From assembly GCA_029255685.2 (NCBI GenBank), contig CM055311.2, forward strand, positions 3,892,269-3,956,268: 64,000 bases of DNA. The letters run 5' to 3'. Positions 22,827-33,799 of the stretch are shown here, in pieces. How positions within the stretch are numbered: the stretch's first letter is position 1; the number at the start of each line of letters is the position of its first letter. The stretch is from Silene conica (taxonomy: Eukaryota > Streptophyta > Magnoliopsida > Caryophyllales > Caryophyllaceae). Position numbers and translations under genes: made by a program. Under the pieces are notes generated by a model, which saw only the letters and a program-made list of their open reading frames with translations, did no database searches and had not been told where the DNA came from.

Positions 22827-25445
22827 TGATGGCCGGGTTTTTGTCGTCAATTCCGGCACCAAAAACAATTTGTAAACTCCCAAATTAAGTAGTATAATTT
22901 AGGGTCGAACCCAAAGGATGGTGGGATTAGGCTATAAGTCTTGGTCTAGTTTTAGTTTAGTCGGTCAACAAAGCATGATTTGTATTCTAAATTCTAAACT
23001 AACAATATAAATTAAGTGAAAAACTAAGTAAACATAATGAGAGAAAAGTCTAGGGTCTCGGGGTCACTCAAGTAGGAGGGGTCTAGTCTAAGTCGAATAG
23101 AAGGAATAACGGAGGGTGAAGGCTAGGTGTGTCCCTATCTCTCGATATGAAACGGTCCTTAGGTCAAGTCTAGTTGAACTCTCGTCCTAACTAATCCCAA
23201 CCCACTTATCTATTACGGTCCAACTAAGCCCAACTCTCACCGCAAGCAAGTCTAACCAAACACATGGAGAGTCAAACTCTCGTTCAAGCAATCCAACAAC
23301 ATGTTCAAAGCAAAAGATAAGAGACCAACATCCAACGAAATATGCAAACAATTTGAAGCTATGAACATAGATATCTTGTCTAGGCAAATCATAAGCATTA
23401 TACTAACTAGTCTCAAACTCTCGTTTCGAAAATAGCTAATAATAAGAGTGGAATTACTCAAGCTCTCACTTGGGCATTTTCACAAACACCTTGTGTGCAA
23501 AAGATTAAAGACAAATTACCCATAACGATTAGCATTCAAAACACGACTCAAATCCGACCCACTAACCCCACAAGAGGTTCCCTTTAACCCTAGATTAATC
23601 TACTCACACATGATAAACAAAAATAACACAATACTAACTATGTAAAACATACTTAGTAACAAGATTAAACAAACAATGTAAGATGAAATAGAAAACATGT
23701 AAACAATTGAAATAAGATGAAATTAAGGTAAGAAATATACCAACTTAAAGTAAAGGAGAAAACTTGGATTGAAATATGGAGGATAAATGTCTTCTTGTCT
23801 TCCAAAATTACAACCCAAATAATTGTCTAACTTGAATAAACTAAAGACTAATTAAACTAATTATTAAAGAAAGATTGAAAGAAATGAAAGAAGGAAAATT
23901 ACTTGAACTAGGGTTCTTACATATTTGAGAGAATAATTTTCTAATCTAATGGTAGTCTAATCTAAGGTAGTCCTAAATTGTGAATACTCTTTTTTACAAA
24001 TGAGAGAAGAGTCTTATATATGACTCTCTCTAATTACAAGATTAAAGGGGCTAATTAGAAATGATAATAATAATAATAAATTAATACTAATAATACTACT
24101 AATAAAACTAGTACTAATAATAATAAGAATAATACTTCCTCCGTTTTTATATAATGTTCCCATTTGTTGAATATATGAGTGTAGTATTTTAATAAAATGG
24201 GTACATTATATAAAAATGGAGGAAGTACTAAACATACTAATCATACTTATACGTACTACACTACTACAGCTAATAATAATAATAATATATATAATTAATA
24301 AATAATAATAACAATAATAAGAAGTAACAAAAGCAACAGTATCAACTATCACGCGACAAAACGACCCAAGGCAGCAGCATGTATCTCCCCGCCGGCTCGC
24401 CGGCGGCCGGTGGAGCACCGGCTGGCAACCTTCTGGAACAAAAGGGACTAAATTGAGGGTGGTGGGAGCCGGCGAACAGAGCGGCAGCCGGGTACCCGTC
24501 TCAGAGCAAAACAGGGGAAGTGCAGCGCGCGCGGGGCTAGAAGACTTAGCCATGGCTGCTACATTGATGGTCGACGGTGGGCGTAGATGGTAGTTATGAG
24601 GAGCTGGATGTGAGGGGATGTAGGTGGCGGTTATTGGTGGCTGATTTGGTGGCCGGAGGTGGCTGTAATGGTGGCTGAAAGTTGGTCGCGCGAAAAGGTT
24701 GTGATTTGAATGTGTGTGGGCAGGGGGTATAGGAGAGGTCGTGGTGGCTAGCATGTTGGTCATTGGTGGTTATGAGAGGTTGGGTTGTAAAGTTGGAAGT
24801 ATAGGGTGGCCAATGGTGGTTAGTGGTGGCTGCCATGGTTGCCACAGGTGGTATCTGATGTTGAGCAAAGACCGTCGCAAGTTACAGCTGCTCCTTTACT
24901 TAGTTTATTTTTCATACTTGACAAATTTTGTTTGTGGACAAGGAAGGTTGAGGGGCTCGTGGTGGCTGCCATGGTGGTTTGTGGTGGTCATGGGTGATAT
25001 GGTTGTGAAGGTGGATGTATGGGGTAGCCAATGGTGGTAAGCGGTGGTTGTTACGGTGGCCGGAAGTCATATCAGATACTTAGCAAAGACCGTCGCATAT
25101 TTGGCTGATAGCTTGATATTTGCGTCTAAATTCTACACTTGGCTTATTTTTCAAGACTTAGCCATTTCATCTCAATATCTCATAATATCGTCTTGCCCTT
25201 CCGCCTCACTTTCACTTTTCACATTCCTGTCTCACATTTCCGTCTCACATGTGCATTAAATTAATAAAATAATAATAATAATACTAATATTACGCATAAA
25301 TACAAATAAATATTATATATAAACTAATATGACTAATTATTATAAATTATTAAATAAATGAGCTTATTAGACAATTAAGCACACAAAATCGAGTCAGAAT
25401 AAGGTAAAAATGAGGGGTAAACCAGTACCAAAATAGTACTCATCA
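22827..25445 (-). repeat. 5' LTR of the gag-only Athila-type element
   Basis: 2619 bp, paired with 16482-18999. It carries the Stowaway MITE at 24135-24225, absent from the other LTR. Confidence 0.92.
24135..24225. mobile_element. Stowaway-type MITE inside one LTR
   Basis: 91 bp flanked by TA duplications. Its ends form inverted repeats of about 31 bp with two mismatches, starting CTTCCTCCGTTTTTATATAA. The other LTR has the empty site with a single TA, so insertion and duplication are shown directly. Stowaway elements are moved by Tc1/mariner transposases. Confidence 0.92.
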
Positions 25446-27621
25446 GGTTTCCAACAGTTGTGGATCTAAGGTTAGCATTAAAGCAACATGCTATTGAAAA
25501 TGGGTATGATTTATGGTATTTACATAATGGTAGAAAGAAACTTTCAGCTTATTGTGTGAATAAGTGTGACTGTAAATGGGACTATGTTAGGTCAGAAATA
25601 AAGGCTTGTACTTGCAGTAATCATAACAAGTGTTTGTTTAGAGTTTGTGCTGTTATGACTCAGACAGAGGATACCATTCAAATAAAGAGGATAGAATTGG
25701 ACCATAGTTGTGCTTTTAGTTCATATACAAGGCAAGTTACTTTTGAGTTCTTAGCTGCTAAGTATTTGGAAGATTGGAGGATTACACCAACATGGAAACT
25801 TAAAGATTTTAAAGCTCGAGTGTTTAAGGATTTGTTAGTTGAAGTTGGGTATAACAAGCTCTGGAGGGTTATAGCTAGAGCCAAGTTATTGATTCATGGT
25901 AATGGTGTTGAGGAATATAGAAGAGTATATGATTATGGAGATGTTCTTAAGAAATACAATCCTGGTTCAAGCATATATGTAGTTTGTCAATCTGTGGACC
26001 GACCTATTCCTACTTTTCAAAGGATGTACATCTGTCTGGAGCCATGCAAGCAAGGTTTTATTAGAGGTTGTAGGCCACTAATTGGGGTGGATGGATGCCA
26101 TTTGAAATGACCTTATCCTGGCATGTGCTTAGTAGCTGTAGCAAAGGTTGGTAACAACAATATCTTCCCTATAGCATGGGCTGTGGTTGAGGTTGAGAAC
26201 ACAGAAGCATGGAGGTGGTTTTTAGTACTTCTAATGAATGATGTTGTAAGGGCCAATGTAAAAGGAAAGGGGCTGTCATTCATATCCGACAGACAAAAGG
26301 TAGCCTTCATTACCATCCTATAAGTTATTTACACTAGAGGTTATATGCCATTAATTTTACACTGTATTGTTTTTGACTCCTAACAAATATTTTTTATGAT
26401 TGAATAGGGTTTTAATATATGCTTTCTCTAGTGTCACTCCTAAAGCAGATATCAGATTTTGTGTCAGGCATATTTGGGCAAATTTCAAATTGCATTTTTT
26501 CTGGCATGGCATTTAGAGACAGATTCTGGAAAGCAGCCAAATCTACAACAAAAGTATGATGTGATATATTTCAAACTTGGATGATTTCACTGTATTGTTT
26601 TTGGCTCCTAACAAATATATTTGATTTTTTGGCATGGCATTTGACACACTGATTTCCTGTTATTTAGAATGAATTCTTCTCACATTTAGAGGCAATCAAG
26701 ACCTTTAAACCCGAGGCACATGCTTACCTAGCTGCCATATTACCTGAACATTGGTCAAGGCATGCTTTCTCAACCACTGCCAGGTCCAACATGTTGTTAA
26801 ACAACTTGTGTGAGACCTTTAACTATGTTATAAAGGAAGCCAGGGATAAACCAATTCTAACCCAAATGAAGTGGATGAGAAGATATCTTATGCAGAGAAA
26901 CTGTGAGAAGAGGCAAGGTGTCCTCAAATATGCTAAAGATAATATGCCATATGTGTACAAGTACTTGAATGGGCAAAAGATGAATGCAAAAATTGTTTGT
27001 GCTTTGGTGCAATTGTGGATAAATGGGAGGTGGAATATAACTCAGACATACATGATGTTAACTTGATGGAGAGGGCATGTTCTTGTAATAAGTGGTAGTT
27101 AACTCGTATACCTTGTGTTCATGCTTATGCTTGCATATTAAAGCAAAGAGGGAACCCTCATAACTATGTGGATACATACTACTCAAAGTCCGTATTTCAG
27201 TTGGCATATGAGCCAGTAATTTCTCCTATGCCAGGACCCAAATAATGGGACACAACTGCACATCCACAACCTGATCCACCACCATTTAAAAGACTCCCAG
27301 GAAGACCATCTGAAAAGAAAAGAAGAAAGGAGCCAAATGAAGGAAATGGTAAGCAGAGGACTTATGTGAAGAGGGTTAAGAGACCTAACAAGTGTGGTCA
27401 TTGTGGACAGTTGGGTCATAATAAAAGTACTTATAAGAATCCGCCTACTGCTGTCCAAGAGAAGGATAAAGGAGGAAGACCAAAGTCAGATTCACCATGG
27501 ACAGTAAGTGTCTGGGAGAAGAGAGAAAGAAGAAAGGCAGCTCAGACACAACAAGCAACACAACAAGCAACTCAAATATCATGCAGTAATGGTCCTCTAA
27601 CCCAGCAAAGTCAGGCTCAAT
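25446..27621 (+). pseudogene. MULE transposase, DNA-binding, catalytic and SWIM parts
   Basis: Continues the frame from 16481. 25446-26107 holds the MuDR-type DNA-binding region (DLRLALKQHAIENGY, NKCDCKWDYV) and the start of the MULE catalytic domain, ending in IGVDGCHLK with the first catalytic Asp. TGA at 26108-26110 interrupts. The frame resumes as PYPGMCLVAVAK to the second Asp in ISDRQK. Two GT-AG introns are likely (26300-26407 and 26554-26667). Between them FCVRHIWANF is recognisable but shifts frame near 26495. 26668-27060 carries the rest of the catalytic region. After another shift comes a SWIM zinc finger (CSC, then CVH) with TAG inside, TAA at 27243-27245, and a zinc knuckle CGHCGQLGHNKSTY whose last Cys is Tyr. 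The enzyme would cut and paste the element, but the gene is dead. Confidence 0.88.
26300..26407 (+). other. Probable intron of the MULE transposase
   Basis: GT at 26300 directly after the codons for SDRQK and AG at 26407 restore the family phrase across the gap. A segment of about 34 bp in it (26357-26390) recurs in the next intron. Confidence 0.55.
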
Positions 27622-27768
27622 GAATATAGAATATGGCAACATGCTACTCTTTTGTTTTTGCTAGTGTTTGTTTAATGTTCTGCTTTTGTTAGAAACGTTA
27701 TTTTGGGAGGAATGTATTAAGTATATTTGGCTTTTTTATGAAATTGGAGTCATTTGAGACATGAATCT
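27622..27768 (+). other. MULE 3' non-coding region up to the copia insertion
   Basis: Follows the TGA of the transposase remnant. No coding features. It continues at 32563 after the copia element. Confidence 0.5.
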
Positions 27769-27773
27769 GATGT
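27769..27773. repeat. Target-site duplication GATGT, left copy
   Basis: Matches 32558-32562 exactly. Confidence 0.92.
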
Positions 27774-28000
27774 TGTTAGGCCGAGTAGGCCTTCCGTATC
27801 CGTATTCCGTTCAATGAATTTCCTATTTACTGTATTCTGTTGATGGTATTTACCAATTCATTGTAATTAGCAAATCCATTGTACTTGGTTGAATAGATTC
27901 ATTGCATCAACCAAGCTCTAGTTTGTATAAATAGGATGATTCCTGAATAATAAAACAACACACAAAAATTATATCTTCTCTACTAATTTGGTTTTTATCA
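27774..28000 (+). repeat. 5' LTR of the intact copia element
   Basis: 227 bp, TGTTAGGCC to TTTTTATCA. It contains TATAAATA (27926-27933) and AATAAA (27949-27954). The copy at 32330-32557 has one extra C. Confidence 0.95.
27926..27933 (+). promoter_or_regulatory. TATA box in the 5' LTR
   Basis: TATAAATA, 142 bp upstream of the gag-pol ATG. An AATAAA signal follows 16 bp later, a common LTR arrangement in which the 3' copy directs polyadenylation. Confidence 0.6.
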
Positions 28001-28012
28001 TGGTATCAGTGT
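28001..28012 (+). other. Primer binding site of the intact copia element
   Basis: TGGTATCAGTGT abuts the LTR. The first nine bases match the initiator tRNA-Met complement, and the pairing then fails. Short priming of this kind is known for copia elements. Confidence 0.7.
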
Positions 28013-28074
28013 TCTGTTTTTTTTTCACATAACATCCTCTACTTACTTTTTCTGTTCGTCTCTTAAACTCAATC

Positions 28075-31000
28075 ATGACGAACAACGAAATTTCCATTTC
28101 CGCTAACAACTCTGAAAACAAGATTGATCCCTTGTCTCCTTTTTCCCTTGTTAATCAAGAAGGCCCTGGGCACACAATCACCCATATCAGACTCCGGCAC
28201 GATAATTACGAAGAATGGTGTCGGTCCATGCGCATGTCTCTTAAATCGAGACGAAAATTCGGTTTTTGTGACGGATCACTTGAGAAACCGACTGACGCCT
28301 TTCTCGCTGACCAGTGGGTCGTCGTTCATTGCACCATTGTGCAATGGATTATGCATTCCATTGACCCCTCAATTCGGGATAGCATCTCTTATACAGAGGA
28401 TGCTTCGTTACTCTGGCGCGAATTAGCTGAACGTTTCTCCATTGTTGATGGCTCCAAGATTCAGGCGCTGAAGGTTCAATTAAATGACTGCAAGCAGACC
28501 AAGGGTATGTCGGTTACAACTTATTATGGCAATTTAAAGGTTTTATGGGATGCCATCGCTTCCCACGAGCCACCCTTCGCCTGCAAATGTGGACACTGTA
28601 CTTGTGGAATTGCACAGGAGGCACTTGCACGCCAAGACTCGGAACGCTTACACAAATTTTTTATGGGTTTGGATGCATCTTTTTATGGGTCTATTCGGTC
28701 CAATCAGTTAGCACTCGATCCTATCCCCTCTCTTCACCGTGCTTATCAGGTGGTTCTTCAAGAGGAGCGGCTTCGCGCCGGTACCGTCGAAGTTGCTGAT
28801 CCTTCTGATATTATGGCGTGTGCAGTCCGGCGCGCGCCTGCTTCTGGGTCACCTACCTCTACTGACTGGCGTGTCCTCCGCGAGCAGGAACGACAGGCAC
28901 GACGAAAATTGACATGCTCCCATTGCACTGCTCCGGGACACGAGGTACAGTCCTGCTTTATTAAAATTCAGAAGTTTCCAGAATGGTGGGGTGATCGACC
29001 TCGGACTCTCGAAGAAATGCGTGCTCGCTCTCAAAAACGTGCCTCAGCCCATGCTAACATGGTGTTCTCTACACCTAGCTCATCCGCTTCCCATGATCGT
29101 CTAAATGGTATGTCTCTCGATTGGATTATTGACACTGGAGCATCACATCATGTCACGGGTGATGACCGCTGGCTGACCGAGTCATTCTCTATTTCCCCAC
29201 GGGCCGTGAGTCTGCCAAATGGGCTCTCGGTCGTTGCTAGCACGGCTGGAACAGTCCGCTTGAATGACTCCTTGATTCTTCATAATGTTTTATTTGTTCC
29301 TACTCTAACTTGTAATTTGCTTTCAGTGTCTCAATTAAGTGCTGCCACCCGCTATATTCTTCACTTCACTAATAACTCTTGTTCCATTCAGGACCCTTCT
29401 ACGAGGACGAGGATTGGAGTCGGTGAGTTAAGGGACGGCCTCTACTATTTGCGTGCGGTGGTTGGGCCGGTGGTACATCGGGTGAGCACAGAAGACATTT
29501 TTCATTTGTGGCATAAACGTCTTGGGCATCCATCCAATAAGATTGTTCAATTACTCTCTCCTATTAGTCATTTAAATGCGGATTTCAAGTATGTTTGTGA
29601 TATTTGTCACTTTGCAAAACAAAGTCGGAACAGTTTTCATTTGAATACTAATAAAGCCTCTGCAATTTGTGATTTAATTCATTGTGACTTATGGGGACCT
29701 TATCGTACTTTATCATCTTGTGGTGCGAAATATTTTCTTACCTTAGTCGATGATTATTCTCGGGCCGTTTGGGTTTACTTGCTAATGGATAAAACTGAAG
29801 TTACAGAAATATTTAGGAGTTTCTTAGCCATGGTCGAAACTCAATTTTCTCGAAAGGTTAAAATTGTTCAATCCGACAATGGGACGGAATTTGAGCATAT
29901 GGGTGCGTATTTTCTTCAGCATGGCATTCATTTTCAAAAATCTTGTGTCGGTACCCCACAACAAAATGGTCGTGTTGAACGCAAACACCGTCACATTTTA
30001 AATGTGGCACGTGCTCTCATGTTTCAAGGTAACCTTCCGAAATTTTTTTGGGGAGAGTGTGTTTTGACGGCTGCCTATTTAATTAATCGAACACCTTCTA
30101 CCTTACTCCACAATAAAACACCGTATGAATTACTTTTTGGCTCCGTTCCTTCCTATGATAATTTGCGGGTATTTGGGTGTCTTTGTTTTGTTCACAATCA
30201 ACATACTCGGGGGGATAAGTTTGCCACAAGAAGTCGCAAGTGTGTTTTTCTCGGATACCCTTATAATAAGAAGGGTTGGCGAGTCTATGATCTTGACACG
30301 GGTGTTTTTTTCGTGTCTCGGGATGTTCATTTTTTTGAGAATAGCTTTCCGTATTCTGATAACACCGAGAGTAGTACCCGGGTTCCGGTCTCACCACCCA
30401 ATGAACCTCTCTTATATCCCGCAGAGGAGCCCATTTTAACTACAGAGGCACCTACTTCTCACACTCTCCCGGGGTCCGAACAAGTGAGTGGTGCAGGGGC
30501 CACCTCAGTGGCCACTAACGGGGACGTTGCTACTGAGGGCCCTCTTTCTAATCCACCACGTTCAAATCCTTCTCCTGAGTCTCCTTTGGGTCGTGGAAAA
30601 CGAACCAAACGATTACCTCCTCATTTGAATGATTATGTTCTCGAAACCACCGCCACAACGCACGGTCAACCAGACTCACCAAGCTCTCCATCCTCAGGTA
30701 CTCCATATGCTCTTACTAATTACATTAATTGTAACAAATTTTCTCGACGACATAGACACTTTCTTGCAGCAATTACCACGGGTCTTGAGCCTCCCCATTT
30801 TCGTGTTGCTATTACCGATCCCAATTGGTGTCGGGCTATGCAAGATGAGATCACGGCCCTTGAAAATAATGTGACGTGGGAACTTACCGATCTTCCACAT
30901 GGAAAGAAAGCTCTTGGTTGCCGTTGGGTTTACAAAATCAAATATAAATCCGATGGTAGTATCGAGAGGTTTAAAGCTCGATTGGTTATTTTCGGGAATC

Positions 31001-32322
31001 ATCAAGTTGAGGGTATTGATTACAGTGAGACTTTTGCGCCTGTAGTCAAGATGGTTACAATCCGTACCTTGCTAGCTGTCTCTGCTATTAAAAATTGGGA
31101 ACTTCATCAAATGGACGTGCATAACGCTTTCCTGCACGGTGATTTGTCCGAAGAAGTTTATATGAAATTGCCCCCAGGTTTTAGTCGAGGTAAAGAAGGG
31201 AACGTGTGTCGTCTACGAAAGTCTTTATATGGGCTTCGTCAAGCGCCGCGTTGTTGGTTTGCAAAATTAGGTGCGGCATTGCGTGACTATGGCTTCATTC
31301 AGTCACATTCTGACTACTCTCTTTTCAGCTATTCCAAAAATGAGGTTTGTATACATATTTTGGTCTATGTAGATGACCTTGTTATTGCTGGCAATAATTC
31401 AGAGGCCATCGCATTGTTTAAAGCCTACCTTGGGACTCGGTTTCATATGAAGGATTTGGGTGTTTTGAAATATTTTTTGGGTATCGAGGTTGCTCGTAAT
31501 TCTGAAGGGATTTACTTGTGTCAACGAAAATATGCTCTTGACATCATCTCCGAGTCCGGCCTTTTGGGTGCTAAACCCGCCATTACTCCTATTGAACAAC
31601 ATCATGAGCTTGGGCTTGCTAAGGGTGCTCTCCTTGACGATGTCGAACGATATCGACGCCTTGTGGGACGTTTGGTCTATCTTACTGTTACACGTCCGGA
31701 TCTTGTTTATGCCGTTCATATTTTATCTCAATTTTTGAACCAACCTCGAAAGGAGCATATGGCGGCAGCTCTTCGAGTGGTCCGCTACCTAAAAGGAAGA
31801 CCGGGTCAAGGAATTCTGTTACGATCTGATAGCTCTCTTACTATTTCAGGATGGTGTGATTCAGATCATGCGGGCTGCCCTTTGACAAGGCGATCGGTTT
31901 CCGGCTGGCTTGTGTTTGTTGGTGACTCTCCCGTTTCGTGGAAATCAAAGAAACAACCGACGGTAGCTCTTTCTTCTACTGAAGCCGAATATCGGTCCAT
32001 GGTCGCTGTCCTATGTGAATTAAAATGGTTGGTCGGTTTGTTTGACGGGCTAGGTATTCCCGTTCCCCGTCCTTTGCATGTTTATAGTGATAGCAAGTCG
32101 GCTCTTAATCTTGCTCAAAATCCCATTTTTCACGAACGAACGAAGCATATTGAGGTGGATTGCCATTTTATCCGTGACGCCATTTCTGAAGGTTTGATTC
32201 AACCGTTCCATGTGTCTACACATTCTCAACTCGCTGATATTTTTACAAAGGCTCTAGCATCAACTCAATTTGATTTCCTACTTCGCAAACTGGGCACTCT
32301 TGATCTCCATGCTCCAGTTTGA
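28075..32322 (+). CDS. gag-pol: copia gag-pol polyprotein, intact
   Basis: 1415 residues from the ATG 74 bp after the LTR. Gag comes first, with RHDNYEEWCRSM near 41-52 and a zinc knuckle CSHCTAPGHEVQSC at 281-294. The aspartic protease has DTGASHHVTG at 353-362. The pre-integrase finger uses H480, H485, C508 and C511. The integrase D,D,E residues are D538 (IHCDLWGPY), D601 (SDNGTEF) and E635 ([10 protein letters not shown]). RT starts with WCRAMQDEI at about 918 and has YVDD at 1098-1101. RNase H has D1262, E1303 and D1339, followed by KHIEVDCHFIRD. The order integrase before RT defines Ty1/copia. The length is typical and no stop or frameshift is present. Gag and Pol are in one frame, so their ratio must be set by processing or another means; I see no recoding site. 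Confidence 0.97.
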   Translation: MTNNEISISANNSENKIDPLSPFSLVNQEGPGHTITHIRLRHDNYEEWCRSMRMSLKSRRKFGFCDGSLEKPTDAFLADQWVVVHCTIVQWIMHSIDPSIRDSISYTEDASLLWRELAERFSIVDGSKIQALKVQLNDCKQTKGMSVTTYYGNLKVLWDAIASHEPPFACKCGHCTCGIAQEALARQDSERLHKFFMGLDASFYGSIRSNQLALDPIPSLHRAYQVVLQEERLRAGTVEVADPSDIMACAVRRAPASGSPTSTDWRVLREQERQARRKLTCSHCTAPGHEVQSCFIKIQKFPEWWGDRPRTLEEMRARSQKRASAHANMVFSTPSSSASHDRLNGMSLDWIIDTGASHHVTGDDRWLTESFSISPRAVSLPNGLSVVASTAGTVRLNDSLILHNVLFVPTLTCNLLSVSQLSAATRYILHFTNNSCSIQDPSTRTRIGVGELRDGLYYLRAVVGPVVHRVSTEDIFHLWHKRLGHPSNKIVQLLSPISHLNADFKYVCDICHFAKQSRNSFHLNTNKASAICDLIHCDLWGPYRTLSSCGAKYFLTLVDDYSRAVWVYLLMDKTEVTEIFRSFLAMVETQFSRKVKIVQSDNGTEFEHMGAYFLQHGIHFQKSCVGTPQQNGRVERKHRHILNVARALMFQGNLPKFFWGECVLTAAYLINRTPSTLLHNKTPYELLFGSVPSYDNLRVFGCLCFVHNQHTRGDKFATRSRKCVFLGYPYNKKGWRVYDLDTGVFFVSRDVHFFENSFPYSDNTESSTRVPVSPPNEPLLYPAEEPILTTEAPTSHTLPGSEQVSGAGATSVATNGDVATEGPLSNPPRSNPSPESPLGRGKRTKRLPPHLNDYVLETTATTHGQPDSPSSPSSGTPYALTNYINCNKFSRRHRHFLAAITTGLEPPHFRVAITDPNWCRAMQDEITALENNVTWELTDLPHGKKALGCRWVYKIKYKSDGSIERFKARLVIFGNHQVEGIDYSETFAPVVKMVTIRTLLAVSAIKNWELHQMDVHNAFLHGDLSEEVYMKLPPGFSRGKEGNVCRLRKSLYGLRQAPRCWFAKLGAALRDYGFIQSHSDYSLFSYSKNEVCIHILVYVDDLVIAGNNSEAIALFKAYLGTRFHMKDLGVLKYFLGIEVARNSEGIYLCQRKYALDIISESGLLGAKPAITPIEQHHELGLAKGALLDDVERYRRLVGRLVYLTVTRPDLVYAVHILSQFLNQPRKEHMAAALRVVRYLKGRPGQGILLRSDSSLTISGWCDSDHAGCPLTRRSVSGWLVFVGDSPVSWKSKKQPTVALSSTEAEYRSMVAVLCELKWLVGLFDGLGIPVPRPLHVYSDSKSALNLAQNPIFHERTKHIEVDCHFIRDAISEGLIQPFHVSTHSQLADIFTKALASTQFDFLLRKLGTLDLHAPV

Positions 32323-32329
32323 GGGGGGG
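32321..32329 (+). other. Polypurine tract of the intact copia element
   Basis: GAGGGGGGG directly before the 3' LTR. It primes plus-strand DNA synthesis and overlaps the end of the TGA stop. Confidence 0.9.
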
Positions 32330-32557
32330 TGTTAGGCCGAGTAGGCCTTCCGTATCCGTATTCCGTTCAATGAATTTCCTATTTACTGTATTCTGTTGAT
32401 GGTATTTACCAATTCATTGTAATTAGCAAATCCATTGTACTTGGTTGAATAGATTCATTGCATCAACCAAGCTCTAGTTTGTATAAATAGGATGATTCCT
32501 GAATAATAAAACCAACACACAAAAATTATATCTTCTCTACTAATTTGGTTTTTATCA
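32330..32557 (+). repeat. 3' LTR of the intact copia element
   Basis: 228 bp, one base longer than the 5' LTR and otherwise the same by eye. Confidence 0.95.
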
Positions 32558-32562
32558 GATGT
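32558..32562. repeat. Target-site duplication GATGT, right copy
   Basis: Matches 27769-27773. Confidence 0.92.
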
Positions 32563-33228
32563 ATTGGGGTACTTAAGCTACAACAACAAGGTGCTTTATA
32601 GAGTTTCATGACAGTCGCTTAATACAGTATGCTCAAGTAGTGATTTCCAGAGGAATGATTTTTCACTTCTTTATGCACTATGTTAAATTTTCATTTTTGG
32701 GTGCATTGGGGTGAGGATGAGGGGTATTCAGAATTAGATCTGAAGAATGATCGAGTACTAATTTGGGGAGTTCTGTATATATGAGACTTTCTCACTTATG
32801 GAATCAGTCTCATATAATCTCTCCTCTTATGAGCTTAGAAAATTGATATGTTGGTTGGTTTATATATGCTTGGACTAAAACAGCTAACTCATGATAGTAT
32901 ATCAATTGTTGGTCAATCGCATTTAGAGTTGAATTCTTCATCAGGTTTTAAGTTTTTATTTACGAGTCCGATTTTTTCTGATTCATGTAATCATGTTCAT
33001 TAAAAACTGAAGCTAGTGATATAGATCCTTGTTTGCTGGTTAATCTTGAGTTGGAACTTTATCTGAACCACTCCTTGATCCCTCCTTTAATCTCTTAATT
33101 AGGCATTACTTACTCGATAATAATAAACAATGTCTTAATGGCTTCGTCAACGGATTATAATTCTTCTTGTATTTATACAATTATACTATGAGAATTGATC
33201 ATAGAAATCTTGAAATACAAATTCTTAT
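32563..33228 (+). other. MULE 3' non-coding region, continued
   Basis: AT-rich DNA that resumes the MULE sequence after the copia insertion. I recognise no feature. Confidence 0.45.
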
Positions 33229-33395
33229 TGAAAATGGACACTATCCGTCACAAGTTGGACGGATAGTGCCCCTCTCACAATATGCAAGTGGCAAAACCTA
33301 TTGGTGCTCCATTTCCTACCCATTTGCTTATTGTGAGAGAGAAATATACATTTTCAATTTGTGACGGATAGTATCCGTCACAAGCAAGACACTTT
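33229..33395. mobile_element. MITE-like imperfect palindrome in the MULE
   Basis: The left part (ACTATCCGTCACAA, then CTCTCACAATATGCAA) is matched by the reverse complement of the right part over most of its length, giving a fold-back of about 165 bp. The ends GACACTATCCGTCACAAG and CTTGTGACGGATA suggest a deletion-derived element. I cannot fix the target duplication. Confidence 0.45.
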
Positions 33396-33799
33396 GTAAA
33401 ACACAAATTTAATCTTGAAATACCTGCTTGTGAAATCCTTACTTCATTTCATGCGTGTAACCAGGTACTCTCTCATCACGTTAGAATATGAACCGGAAAG
33501 CTTGAAGAGAATTGGCATTAAGAGTGACTCTGCCATGGATTTATTAGTTTGTTTAATTATTTCTAAAAAGAAGGAAAATAAAGAGAAGAGGAAGAAGAAT
33601 TAATGGAAAAAGAGTGATCGAGAAGCTCAAGTTAATGGAGGGAAAATTTGGGTTGATTATTTAATTTTATAATAAAGGGAGAGAAAAGTTTGATTACTTG
33701 GATTACTATTAAAGAGTAGTAGTATGGTTATAAATGAATTAATAGTTTACGAAAGAAAGGAATTTAGTCAATCTCGGGTGAGTTTGGTAGTTTAAGTTG
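33396..33799 (+). other. MULE 3' end region before the TIR
   Basis: A/T-rich with a purine-rich stretch (33560-33690). Nothing recognised. Confidence 0.4.

Larger units (their letters stand above)
16482..25445 (-). mobile_element. Athila-type Ty3/gypsy element, gag only (non-autonomous)
   Basis: 8964 bp on the minus strand: 5' LTR 22827-25445, PBS 22806-22823 complementary to tRNA-Asp, gag 20800-22626, 1.8 kb of non-coding DNA with two purine-tract-like motifs, PPT 19000-19014 and 3' LTR 16482-18999. The tRNA-Asp primer and the gag phrases AKYFPPSKTAKLRNEI and ISCPHHGIPIWLI are characteristic of the Athila lineage. No protease, RT, RNase H or integrase is present, so movement would need a related full element. 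The LTRs are nearly identical outside one MITE and an 8-bp indel, so it is a recent arrival. It split the MULE transposase gene. Confidence 0.88.
27774..32557 (+). mobile_element. Intact Ty1/copia retrotransposon
   Basis: 4784 bp with GATGT duplications, 5' LTR 27774-28000, PBS directly after it, one uninterrupted 1415-codon gag-pol frame, PPT 32321-32329 and 3' LTR 32330-32557. The LTRs differ by a single inserted base. LTRs are identical at insertion, so this is the youngest datable insertion in the window. All hallmark catalytic residues are present and it may be able to move. It sits on the plus strand in the 3' part of the MULE. Confidence 0.96.

Noticed and set aside
30098-31738. Open frames of 60-106 codons overlapping the copia gag-pol
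   Set aside because: Shadows of the 1415-codon frame on other frames and strand.
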